Shown piece after piece: positions 1 to 6,202 of a stretch of DNA of 10,797 bases. Positions within the stretch are counted from its first letter, which is position 1; every line of letters begins with the position of its first letter. The stretch spans positions 1 to 10,797 of the forward strand of contig CAMKAP010000051.1 in the NCBI GenBank assembly GCA_946410505.1, read 5' to 3'. A model generated the notes under the pieces. The model was not told the origin of the DNA and made no database searches. It worked only from the letters and a program-made list of their open reading frames with translations. This DNA is from an uncultured Clostridia bacterium (GTDB taxonomy: Bacteria; Bacillota_A; Clostridia; Oscillospirales; Oscillospiraceae). The position numbers and the translations under genes were made by a program.

Positions 1-620
1 CCGGCCTGCATCAGATACTGGATGTTGAACCAGATCTTTTCGCCGCAGAGGGCGCCGTTGGTCTCGTTGCCCACCTGTACCATACCAACATCGACGCCCG
101 CATCCTTTAGTTCGTTCAGACAGTCGAGGGTAAACTGATACACGGCCTCGGTCTGCTCCTCGATCTCCATGTCCTTCCAGGCAAGGGGCACCATCTGCTT
201 GCCCGGATCTGCCCAAAAGTCCGAGTAATGGAAGTCCACGATCAGCGGCATCCCCGCCGCGGTGGCGCGCCGGCCGATCTCGACGGCCTTCTCGATGTCG
301 CTGTTGCCGCCGCCGTAACCATTGCCGTCCTTGTCGTAGGGGTGGTTCCAGACGCGAACGCGGATGTGTGTCACGCCGTTTTCCGCCAGGGTCAGAAACA
401 CGTCCTGTTCCTCGCCGGCAAAATTATAGTATTTCACCCCGCTCTGCTCCTCGGCGATGACCGAGGAGGCGTCCACGCCCAGGATGAAGTCCTCCGGCAG
501 CTCGGAAACGGGTTTGACGTAAAGGCTGTCGCTGGTCACCGCTCCGTCGGCGGAAGCACCCATCGGCACAAGCGCCAGGAGCAGCAGCGCGAGCAGTGTA
601 AAACTCAGCATCTTCTTCAT
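1..620 (-). CDS. Secreted GH53 arabinogalactan endo-beta-1,4-galactanase, N-terminal part (runs off the left edge)
   Basis: Glycoside hydrolase family 53 enzymes cleave internal beta-1,4-galactosyl bonds of pectic galactan and type I arabinogalactan. The first 206 residues are visible. They show a signal peptide (MKK, then a Leu/Ala-rich core, ending near GASA at 21-24), no lipobox, and then the family's TIM-barrel start. Recognisable blocks are LGVDASSV (48-54), HIRVRVWNHPYD (85-96), the GYGGGN loop (101-106), VDFHYSDFWADPGKQ (128-142) and VQVGNETNG (181-189), whose E186 is the expected acid/base; the nucleophile Glu lies beyond the edge. Two adjacent ATGs exist (623 and 620). The AGGAGG is 6 bases from the second and only 3 from the first, so 620 is preferred. 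The 97-base gap upstream has no convincing promoter, only a small dyad TCATG-ATC-CATGA at 644-656. Transcription may therefore come from the two unknown genes upstream. The family call is firm; exact substrate and cell attachment are inferred. Confidence 0.93.
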   Translation of the reverse strand, partial: MKKMLSFTLLALLLLALVPMGASADGAVTSDSLYVKPVSELPEDFILGVDASSVIAEEQSGVKYYNFAGEEQDVFLTLAENGVTHIRVRVWNHPYDKDGNGYGGGNSDIEKAVEIGRRATAAGMPLIVDFHYSDFWADPGKQMVPLAWKDMEIEEQTEAVYQFTLDCLNELKDAGVDVGMVQVGNETNGALCGEKIWFNIQYLMQA

Positions 621-719
621 CATTGTCCTCCTGTGTGAATAAATCATGATCCATGAATCTTGAAAACGGCGGTATCGTTTTGCGGCATTGCAGTCCGTTC
701 CCAAAAGAGTCCTGGCGCT

Positions 720-1271
720 TCATTCTTCATTTTTCATTTGTAATATTTCTTTGATCAGCCAGTAGGCCGTCCTGTCTTTCCCGCCGGCATGGAGGGAGTT
801 GGCCCCGAGCAGAAGATAGTACTCCCCTGCCCCATAGTCCAGGAAGTCGGCAGCAAAGCCCGTCTCCCCGTCCCAGACACAGATGCCGAAGGGCTCCCCA
901 TCCAGCATCAGGATTTCCCCTGCCGCCGCGGGAAGGGCGTCGGGGTCCAGCGGCCGGAAAGAGTCCCTGTACTCCTCAATGCTCTCTTTCGGCACAATAT
1001 AGAGATCGGCATGGAGAAGGCTCGCTTCGTCAAACATGACATAGTTGAAGCTGTGCGCCTGAATGAGCCGTATGCCCTCCGGTCTGTGCGCCTCCAGCGC
1101 AGCGGAAAACTCCCGGTCCCGGCAGCTCTCCACTTCGGCAAAAAGCACCAGCTTATTTTCCGCCGGCGCATCGGTCAGGAAGTTGAACACGAAGCCCCAG
1201 AGCACCGCCGAAAGGATCGCCCAGACCACGTATACATGCAGCTGCGAGAGGATATTTCTGATAACTCTCAT
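720..1271 (-). CDS. Membrane-anchored protein of unknown function, 183 aa
   Basis: I do not recognise a family. Residues about 9-31 form one hydrophobic helix with a short basic N-terminus (MRVIRN), so the rest (about 150 residues) most likely faces outside the cell. No lipobox or clear signal-peptidase site is visible. The outer part is mixed alpha/beta and acidic, with a stretch around HADLYIVPKESIEEY (roughly 87-101) that faintly recalls extracellular solute-binding proteins; this is only an impression. The ATG at 1271 overlaps the TGA of the gene upstream (ATGA at 1268-1271), indicating translational coupling and probably a shared function or complex. The stop lies 97 bases before the galactanase start on the same strand, so all three may form one transcript. 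Confidence 0.75.
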   Translation of the reverse strand: MRVIRNILSQLHVYVVWAILSAVLWGFVFNFLTDAPAENKLVLFAEVESCRDREFSAALEAHRPEGIRLIQAHSFNYVMFDEASLLHADLYIVPKESIEEYRDSFRPLDPDALPAAAGEILMLDGEPFGICVWDGETGFAADFLDYGAGEYYLLLGANSLHAGGKDRTAYWLIKEILQMKNEE

Positions 1272-1777
1272 TTCGCGTACCCCGCAATATAGCCGTTTAC
1301 AAGATACAGCGTCAGCACGTCCCCGGCTTCCCGCAGCGCTCTGGCCCGGGAAGAGCAGACTTTGAGGCGGCGCTTCCCCTCTTCGTTCTCCAGCAGCACG
1401 ATCGTGATGCGGATGCTGTTCACGATCCGCAGCCGCTCCTGCGTCACCGTGACGCGGCCGCGCAGCGTCTCCGCCTCGCCCTGTGAAAGCATGCCGGCGT
1501 GCTGCCGCTCAAATCGCGCCTCCGCAAGGGTGAAACGGCGCAGATAAAGCACAAGCCAGCCCACGACCGTCCAGATCCCGATGCAGGCCAGCTCCATTCT
1601 GTCGGCGTTGCCGCTGTCGGTCTTCACACAGAGGACGACACAGGCAGTCAGTGCCGCCAGCCCCAGCGTCCAGCAGAGGATACGCGTATATCGGATTTTT
1701 CGTTCCAGCCGGGAGAGCTCCCCCGGGCCGTACAAAGCAGTCATTTTTTCCATACAGTTTATAATTTTACTGTCCAT
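1268..1777 (-). CDS. Two-helix membrane protein of unknown function, about 169 aa, start uncertain
   Basis: No family recognised. From the ATG at 1777 the protein has a short N-terminal segment, a basic stretch (RLERKIRYTR), two hydrophobic helices (about residues 34-50 and 61-78 from this start), then an Arg/Glu-rich cytoplasmic-looking domain of about 90 residues with alternating beta-type strands ending in a hydrophobic LYLVNGYIAGYAK. The start is unclear: ATGs at 1777, 1753 and 1744 all lack a good ribosome site. The open frame continues upstream to a TTG at 1891 (207 aa), but that extra part, rich in Cys (CNEC, CC), is encoded by the hairpin element and is probably not original to the protein. 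The end overlaps the next gene by ATGA, suggesting the two proteins work together. A promoter at 1951-1979 on this strand is well placed. Confidence 0.7.
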   Translation of the reverse strand: MDSKIINCMEKMTALYGPGELSRLERKIRYTRILCWTLGLAALTACVVLCVKTDSGNADRMELACIGIWTVVGWLVLYLRRFTLAEARFERQHAGMLSQGEAETLRGRVTVTQERLRIVNSIRITIVLLENEEGKRRLKVCSSRARALREAGDVLTLYLVNGYIAGYAK

Positions 1778-1789
1778 GTGACGACGGAA

Positions 1790-1930
1790 GGCCAAAAGGC
1801 TTTTCGCCGCAGCAAAACAGCATGTCTGTTTTGCCATACATTCATTGCAATGCGCATCGGGCGAATGATTCATAGAATCATTCGCTGCCAAACCTGTCGT
1901 TTGGCAGCGAAATCAATCGAACCATTGATT
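1790..1930. repeat. Cluster of contiguous perfect hairpins, candidate miniature palindromic element
   Basis: The stretch is almost entirely inverted repeats. These are a weak stem at 1790-1808 (GGC/GCC around an AAAAG-G-CTTTT core); 1812-1820 with 1826-1834 (GCAAAACAG/CTGTTTTGC, 9 of 9, loop CATGT); the self-complementary CATTGCAATG at 1843-1852; 1861-1870 with 1876-1885 (GCGAATGATT/AATCATTCGC, 10 of 10, loop 5); 1881-1893 with 1899-1911 (TTCGCTGCCAAAC and its complement, 13 of 13, loop CTGTC); and 1911-1917 with 1924-1930 (AATCAAT/ATTGATT). The arms at 1881-1885 are shared by two stems, so these cannot both form fully. The stretch lies between a minus-strand promoter and the gene it should drive, and reads open through that gene's frame. 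It could be a dispersed palindromic element of the genome or a structured 5' leader. Copy number cannot be judged from one window. Confidence 0.7.
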
Positions 1931-1950
1931 ACTTTCGCCATCCGATGATC

Positions 1951-1979
1951 ATTATAACGCCGCGGCATTCGCTTGACAA
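1951..1979 (-). promoter_or_regulatory. Minus-strand sigma-A-type promoter for the unknown-gene/GH53 set
   Basis: On the minus strand TTGTCA (1979-1974) is followed after exactly 17 bases by a perfect TATAAT (1956-1951). The predicted transcript starts near 1944 and would begin with the hairpin cluster. Its -35 box lies on the same bases as the -35 of the opposite promoter. Confidence 0.65.
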
Positions 1980-2001
1980 GTTTCTTCCCCGCGATTAAAA
2001 T
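1973..2001 (+). promoter_or_regulatory. Sigma-A-type promoter for the GH13 gene
   Basis: A perfect TTGACA (1973-1978), a 17-base spacer and TAAAAT (1996-2001) match the consensus at 11 of 12 positions. The predicted start near 2008 leaves a leader of about 65 bases before the GH13 ATG at 2074. The -35 box overlaps the divergent minus-strand -35 within the palindrome CTTGACAAG (1972-1980). Confidence 0.75.
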
Positions 2002-2011
2002 TTTTACGGAA

Positions 2012-2043
2012 GCGGAACCCGGCGAAATATCTCGCCGCTCCGC
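2012..2043 (+). promoter_or_regulatory. Two-tier stem-loop in the GH13 leader
   Basis: GGCGA (2021-2025) pairs with TCGCC (2032-2036) across a 6-base loop, and outside it GCGGA (2012-2016) pairs with TCCGC (2039-2043). The structure ends 17 bases before the ribosome site. There is no T-run, so it is not a terminator. A role in mRNA stability or regulator binding is possible but unproven. Confidence 0.35.
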
Positions 2044-2073
2044 ATGTCCGCAACGCTTTCGGGAGGGATCATT

Positions 2074-3756
2074 ATGCGTCGTTTTTCCGTTTTTCTTTCG
2101 CTTTTCCTGCTCCTCGCCCTTATGTTCACAGGCTGCGGGCAGGCAGCGCCCGCAGTCCGGACCGATGAGGCGGGATATCTCGTCTCCGCCGACGACGGGA
2201 CGCTCCTCCTCTCCGAGGACGGCGAGGCCGCGCTGGACAGTTCCGCCTGGCATTTTGATGCGCCGGATGATAACTATCGCGTCTTTTATGAGATCTTCAC
2301 CGGCTCCTTCTCCGATTCCGACGGAGACGGCGTGGGCGATCTGCGCGGCATACTGAACCGGCTGGATTACCTCAACGACGGGGACCCGGCCTCCGGTCGC
2401 AGCCTTGGCATTGAAGGCATCTGGCTCACGCCGATTTTTGCTTCCCCCTCCTATCACAAATATGATGTGACCGATTACTACGCCGTGGATAAACAGTTCG
2501 GCACGCTGGAGGACCTACAGGCGCTGATCGACGCCTGTCACGAGCGCGGCGTGAAGCTGATCCTGGATCTTCCTCTCAACCACACCGGTGACCGCTGCTC
2601 CTGGTTTTCCAAATTCAAGACAGCCCACCAGGCCGGAAACACAGAAGACGAATATTACAGCTTTTACAGCTTTGTGACCCCCGGCGAGGGGAGCGCGGCG
2701 CCCGCCGGCTACCGGCAGCTCAGCGGTACCGGCGACTGGTATGAGTGCAACTTTGACGGCTCCATGCCCGAACTCAACTTTGACAGCGACGAAGTGCGCG
2801 AAGAGCTTGTCCGTGTCGCCAAGTTCTATCTGGACTTGGGCGTGGACGGCTTCCGCTTTGACGCGGCCAAATACGTCTATTTCGGTGACAATACGCGCAG
2901 CGCAGCGTTCTGGGACTGGTATCTGTCTCAGCTGCGCGCCCTGAAGCCCGATATCTACACCGTGGCCGAAGTCTGGGACGCGGACAGCATCACCGACGAA
3001 TACTACAGCGCCGTAAACTGCTTTGACTTCAGCACCTCGCAGACGAGCGGCCTCATCGCCGCCACGGCCCAGCGCGGAAACGTAAGCGCCTACACCGCCT
3101 ATGTGGACCGGTATCTGGACCGCATCCACGCCATCCGGGAGGACGCCATGATCGTCCCCTTCATCGCCAACCACGACACGGACCGGGCCGCGGGCTATCT
3201 GACCGTGGCCAGCGGGAACATGAAGGTGGCGGCCAATCTCTACCTGCTCTCCAGCGGCTCACCCTTTATCTACTACGGGGAAGAGCTCGGCATGCGCGGC
3301 TCCCGCGGCGGGGCCAACACCGACGCCAATCGCAGGCTTGCCATGCTCTGGGGTGACGGTGATACCGTCCGTGATCCGGAAGGGACGACCTACAGCCCCT
3401 CCAAGCAGATTGAGACCACTGCTGCCGACCAGAAGGCCGACGAGGGAAGCCTGTACAGCTACTACAAAAAGCTGCTCATGATCCGCGTCGCTCACCCGGC
3501 CATCGCCCGGGGCGAGTATACCGCATTGTCCTTTGAAGGCACAAAGCTCGGCGGCTTTACAGCGGATCTGGATGGCGATCGGGTCTGCGTGCTGCACAAC
3601 ACCACCCTCAGCGCAGCGGACATTGATCTGGCAGCAGAGGGCATTGAGGACTTCACCGTCCTCTCCGCCTTCATCGGCGTGGAGGACGCCGCGCTGGAGG
3701 AAGGCGTGCTGCACTTGGGCGCGCAGACCAGCGCGGTGCTGGTGCCGGCTGCATGA
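2074..3756 (+). CDS. GH13 alpha-amylase family glycosidase, surface lipoprotein
   Basis: This enzyme hydrolyses alpha-glucosidic bonds in starch-like glucans or oligosaccharides outside the membrane. The 560-residue protein starts with a lipoprotein signal peptide (MRRF, a Leu/Phe core, FTGC with the lipid-carrying C21). A linker follows, then the catalytic barrel with a calcium-site-like loop D81-x-D83-x-D85-x3-D89 leading into GDLRGI. All four GH13 regions are present: DLPLNH (165-170), GFRFDAAK with nucleophile D263, VAEVWD with acid/base E299, and IANHDTD with transition-state stabiliser D368. The MPELN motif (231-235) resembles the QPDLN/MPKLN signature that sets apart the oligo-1,6-glucosidase and neopullulanase-like subgroups. 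A beta-type C-terminal domain runs from about 475 to the end. An upstream in-frame ATG (2044) is rejected because GGGAGG at 2061-2066 is 7 bases before 2074 and the signal peptide begins there. Exact substrate is unknown. Confidence 0.95.
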   Translation: MRRFSVFLSLFLLLALMFTGCGQAAPAVRTDEAGYLVSADDGTLLLSEDGEAALDSSAWHFDAPDDNYRVFYEIFTGSFSDSDGDGVGDLRGILNRLDYLNDGDPASGRSLGIEGIWLTPIFASPSYHKYDVTDYYAVDKQFGTLEDLQALIDACHERGVKLILDLPLNHTGDRCSWFSKFKTAHQAGNTEDEYYSFYSFVTPGEGSAAPAGYRQLSGTGDWYECNFDGSMPELNFDSDEVREELVRVAKFYLDLGVDGFRFDAAKYVYFGDNTRSAAFWDWYLSQLRALKPDIYTVAEVWDADSITDEYYSAVNCFDFSTSQTSGLIAATAQRGNVSAYTAYVDRYLDRIHAIREDAMIVPFIANHDTDRAAGYLTVASGNMKVAANLYLLSSGSPFIYYGEELGMRGSRGGANTDANRRLAMLWGDGDTVRDPEGTTYSPSKQIETTAADQKADEGSLYSYYKKLLMIRVAHPAIARGEYTALSFEGTKLGGFTADLDGDRVCVLHNTTLSAADIDLAAEGIEDFTVLSAFIGVEDAALEEGVLHLGAQTSAVLVPAA

Positions 3757-3760
3757 AAGC

Positions 3761-3798
3761 AAAAAGAGCGTGCGATCCGCGGATCGCGCGCTCTTTTT
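3761..3798. terminator. Bidirectional intrinsic terminator between convergent genes
   Basis: AAAAAGAGCG/CGCTCTTTTT flank a GC-rich core with GATCC/GGATC at the tip. The 18-base arms (3761-3778 and 3781-3798) differ only by one G-T wobble. A-runs on the left and T-runs on the right let it stop transcription from both the GH13 gene and the convergent kinase operon. Confidence 0.9.
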
Positions 3799-3819
3799 AT
3801 TCTTGCGTCACTATTATCA

Positions 3820-4746
3820 TCATACTGTCACATCCAGGCCCAGCTCCTCCGGCAGAAAGCGCGGGCAGGTATTCTCCGAGACCGTGATGACCGCGGAGGC
3901 CAGACGCGAGCCGATCTCGCAGGCTTCCATCAGGCTCTTGCCGTAGGTCAGCCCGACGGCGACGCCGGCAAAGAAGGCGTCCCCGGCGCCGGCGGTGTCC
4001 CGCACGTGCACAGTCTGGGCCGGGCACACGCCGAACTCCCCCTCCAGGGAGGCAAACACCGCGCCCCGGCTGCCCATGGTGACCACCATGGCGGGGATGC
4101 GAGCGCTGCTGACCCGTTCCAGAAGCTCCCGGCTCATCTCCTCCGGGCTGAGGCCCTCAAAGTCGTCGGCAAACAGAATGCCGGCCTCCTGCACGTTGCA
4201 GACGAAGCAATCCACGGACTGGAGGAAATCCCGCCGCTGGGTGGCGATGGACATGTTGGCCACCACCGCGTAGATCCGCTTTCCGTACTTTTTGGCGACG
4301 CGAAAGATCTGCTTGATGACCTCCTTGTCCATGTCGATCTCCACCACCACGCTGTCCGCGTCGGCGAAGATCTCATCCCCGTGCTCTTCCAGAAGCTCCA
4401 CCATCGCGTCCATATTCGGGCGCTTGGAGATGGAGGAGGCGATGTCGCCCCCGGCGTCGTGGATGGCAAGCCAGATGCCCATTCCATCCGGCACCCGGGT
4501 CACATAGCGGGTGTCCACCTTATGGCGCTCCAGCTTGCGGATCACATCCTCTCCCTGCGCGGTATCGTCCACCATGCTCACGAAGCGGGGGCGCAGCTCC
4601 ACGTTGGCGATATCCTCCACCACATTGCGGCCCACGCCGCCGTGCACGAATTCCACCCAGCCGGAATTGCGCCCGGCGGGGATGTATTTGCTGTCGGGAA
4701 AGCCCTTGATGTCCACGAACACATTTCCGGCGACTACGATTGGCAT
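3820..4746 (-). CDS. PfkB-family kinase, pseudouridine-kinase-like (substrate probably a nucleoside)
   Basis: PfkB (ribokinase-fold) enzymes phosphorylate the hydroxymethyl group of sugars or nucleosides with ATP. The 308-residue protein has the N-terminal strand with D12, the glycine loop GGVGRN (36-41), and the C-terminal anion-hole motif DTAGAGD (250-256) with catalytic base D256. The combination of an IKGFP-type first segment and GGVGRN recalls pseudouridine kinases (PsuK/YeiC) more than ribokinase or fructokinase. The pseudouridine glycosidase partner is not in this window, so this is a leaning only. Other options are inosine/guanosine or adenosine kinase. It is the last gene of the udk-tdk-kinase operon, 47 bases after tdk, and GAGG lies 8 bases before its ATG. 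This context supports a nucleoside substrate. The shared terminator at 3761-3798 follows. Confidence 0.88.
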   Translation of the reverse strand: MPIVVAGNVFVDIKGFPDSKYIPAGRNSGWVEFVHGGVGRNVVEDIANVELRPRFVSMVDDTAQGEDVIRKLERHKVDTRYVTRVPDGMGIWLAIHDAGGDIASSISKRPNMDAMVELLEEHGDEIFADADSVVVEIDMDKEVIKQIFRVAKKYGKRIYAVVANMSIATQRRDFLQSVDCFVCNVQEAGILFADDFEGLSPEEMSRELLERVSSARIPAMVVTMGSRGAVFASLEGEFGVCPAQTVHVRDTAGAGDAFFAGVAVGLTYGKSLMEACEIGSRLASAVITVSENTCPRFLPEELGLDVTV

Positions 4747-4793
4747 ATTCGATACCTCGTTTCTCTGTTTCTAAGGAAAGGCGAAGCGGTCTC

Positions 4794-5369
4794 TCAGCCC
4801 TGTTCGCGGATGCGGCGCATCCAGCAGCGATGGCACATGGCCACATAGCTGTCGTTGCCGCCCAGAAGGACCTGGCTGCCCTCGGTAACGATCCGACCCT
4901 CGGCGTCGATGCGGGCGTTGACCGTGGCCTTGCTGCCGCAGCTGCAGACCGTCTTGATCTCGGTCAGGGAGTCGGCCAGCTCCATCAGGCGTCGGGCGCC
5001 GGGAAAGAAGTGAGTCTGAAAATCCGTGCGCAGGCCGAAGCACAATACCGGCAGGTCCTCCTCGTCCACCAGCTCGCGCAGCTGGTCGATCTGCTCCGGA
5101 GTGAAGAACTGGGCCTCGTCGGCAATGATCACATCGTGCCTGCCGGCTGCGTGATAGGCTTCCTCGATGTTCTCCTCGGGCGTGATGATGCGGGCGTGGG
5201 CCTCCAGGCCTATGCGGCTGCGGATCAGGTCAGCGCCGTCCCGGGTGTCCACACTGGGCTTGATGAGCCAGACGGACATGTCCCGCTCTTCATAGTTGAA
5301 CTTGGTGATCAGCGCCTGGGCCGACTTGCTGGAGCCCATCGCGCCGTATTTGAAATAGAGCTTCGCCAT
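4794..5369 (-). CDS. tdk: Thymidine kinase (type II, TK1-like)
   Basis: It transfers phosphate from ATP to thymidine (and deoxyuridine) giving dTMP in the cytoplasmic salvage pathway. The 191-residue protein has the P-loop GAMGSSKS (9-16), the NYEERDM segment typical of the family, ADEAQFF (83-89) with D84 and catalytic base E85, and the lasso/zinc part with C142, C144, C179 and C182. The CxC spacing of the first cysteine pair and the GSQVLLGGNDSY block match the E. coli-like branch, as I recall it, rather than the CxxC branch seen in Bacillus. The P-loop carries Ser where Gly or Ala usually precedes the Lys-Ser. AGGAG lies 11 bases before the ATG, slightly far. It is the middle gene of the udk-tdk-PfkB set, 40 bases after udk. 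Confidence 0.95.
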   Translation of the reverse strand: MAKLYFKYGAMGSSKSAQALITKFNYEERDMSVWLIKPSVDTRDGADLIRSRIGLEAHARIITPEENIEEAYHAAGRHDVIIADEAQFFTPEQIDQLRELVDEEDLPVLCFGLRTDFQTHFFPGARRLMELADSLTEIKTVCSCGSKATVNARIDAEGRIVTEGSQVLLGGNDSYVAMCHRCWMRRIREQG

Positions 5370-5409
5370 TTTGTATTCGTCTCCTGTTTCCGCCTTTTTG
5401 CTGAGGCGC

Positions 5410-6030
5410 TCAATTCTGTGTCAGATGGGCGCGCACGCGCTCAATGACCATCTCCAGCGCCACCTTGTTCTGGCCGCCCTCGGGGATGATCACGTCGGCC
5501 CTGCGTTTGCTGGGCTCCACGAACTGCTCGTGCATGGGCTTGACCGTGGTCAGATACTGGTCGATAACACTCTCCAGGCTCCTGCCCCGGTCCCGCACGT
5601 CCCGCACGATGCGGCGCAGGATGCGCACATCGGCGTCCGTGTCCACGTAGATCTTGATGTCCATCTCGCGGCAGAGCTCCCGGCTTTCGTAGATCAGAAT
5701 GCCTTCCACCACGATGACCCGGGTGGGCCGGATGGTCACGGTCTTGTCCGTCCGGTCGTGGATGGAATAGTCATACACCGGGCACTGGATGGCCTTGCCT
5801 CTTTTCAGCTGTCTGAGATCACGGATCAGAAGGTCCGTATCAAAGGCGTTGGGATGGTCGTAGTTGAGTTTGGCCCGCTCCTCATAGGACATGCTGTGGT
5901 GGGCCTTATAATAGTTGTCGTGGTGGATGACCGAGACGTCCGGTCCGAAGCATTCAATGAGCTTGCGGGTGATGGTGGTTTTGCCGCTGCCGGTGCCGCC
6001 GGCAATGCCGATGACCATAACATTGCTCAT
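5410..6030 (-). CDS. udk: Uridine/cytidine kinase
   Basis: Phosphorylates uridine and cytidine to UMP and CMP, the key pyrimidine ribonucleoside salvage step. The 206-residue protein is full length for the family. It has the P-loop GGTGSGKT (11-18), HHDNYY, the DHPNAFD block contacting the nucleoside, VVEGILIY (Walker B region), the RILRRIVRDVRDRGR lid with arginines for phosphate binding, and VEPSKRRADVIIP near the end. The frame stays open upstream to 6141, but 6030 is chosen because GGAGGG stands 8 bases before this ATG, the product then begins directly with the first strand, and the promoter at 6100-6128 would lie inside the longer version. First gene of the minus-strand kinase operon and divergent from deoD. 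Confidence 0.96.
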   Translation of the reverse strand: MSNVMVIGIAGGTGSGKTTITRKLIECFGPDVSVIHHDNYYKAHHSMSYEERAKLNYDHPNAFDTDLLIRDLRQLKRGKAIQCPVYDYSIHDRTDKTVTIRPTRVIVVEGILIYESRELCREMDIKIYVDTDADVRILRRIVRDVRDRGRSLESVIDQYLTTVKPMHEQFVEPSKRRADVIIPEGGQNKVALEMVIERVRAHLTQN

Positions 6031-6037
6031 GGGAAAA

Positions 6038-6069
6038 GCCCTCCGCCCCTTTGGGGCACCACCCCTTTG
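6038..6069 (-). repeat. Tandem 16-base GC-rich repeat in the udk leader, overlapping its ribosome site
   Basis: On the minus strand two adjacent units begin CAAAGGGG (6069-6054 and 6053-6038) and agree at 12 of 16 positions. The second carries the udk ribosome site GGAGGG. GCCCC-AAA-GGGGC (6057-6045) forms a hairpin just before it, and GGGGTGGTG (6065-6057) can pair with most of CACCTACCC (6079-6071). Confidence 0.45.
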
Positions 6070-6099
6070 CGGGTAGGTGTTCTCTTTCTCTTCTTTTCT

Positions 6100-6128
6100 A
6101 TCATACCATAAGCCGCGCGCCGTTTCAA
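6100..6128 (-). promoter_or_regulatory. Promoter of the udk-tdk-PfkB kinase operon
   Basis: On the minus strand TTGAAA (6128-6123), a 17-base spacer and TATGAT (6105-6100) form a near-consensus sigma-A-type promoter. The predicted start near 6093 gives a leader of about 63 bases. Confidence 0.7.
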
Positions 6129-6129
6129 T

Positions 6130-6158
6130 TTGACTTTTCACTATTTCTTGTCTATACT
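6130..6158 (+). promoter_or_regulatory. Promoter of deoD
   Basis: TTGACT (6130-6135), a 17-base spacer and TATACT (6153-6158) are near-consensus. The -35 box is 1 base from the -35 box of the divergent kinase-operon promoter, so both share one small control region. The leader is about 38 bases and ends in AAGGAGG 7 bases before the ATG. Confidence 0.75.
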
Positions 6159-6202
6159 CAAATCAAGCATATTAGTATAGCAATTATGAAGGAGGAATCT
6201 AT

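Noticed and set aside
424..723. Minus-strand open frame overlapping the galactanase start in another frame
   Set aside because: Its ATG overlaps the previous stop by ATGA, but the sequence overlapping the GH53 signal peptide is out of frame and has shadow composition.
1790..1930. CRISPR array
   Set aside because: Inverted repeats are all different from each other; there are no direct repeats with regular spacers.
2047..2062. Catabolite-repression (cre) site near the GH13 start
   Set aside because: Only the central CG and one flank of the consensus fit; the outer TG and CA are missing.
1870..2457. Minus-strand open frame (195 codons) over the GH13 5' end
   Set aside because: Most of it is antisense to the GH13 gene and its promoter; only the last 23 codons, inside the hairpin element, were kept as a separate observation.
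4006..4848. Plus-strand open frame (280 codons) opposite the PfkB kinase
   Set aside because: His/Ala-rich shadow; the kinase motifs on the minus strand explain the region.
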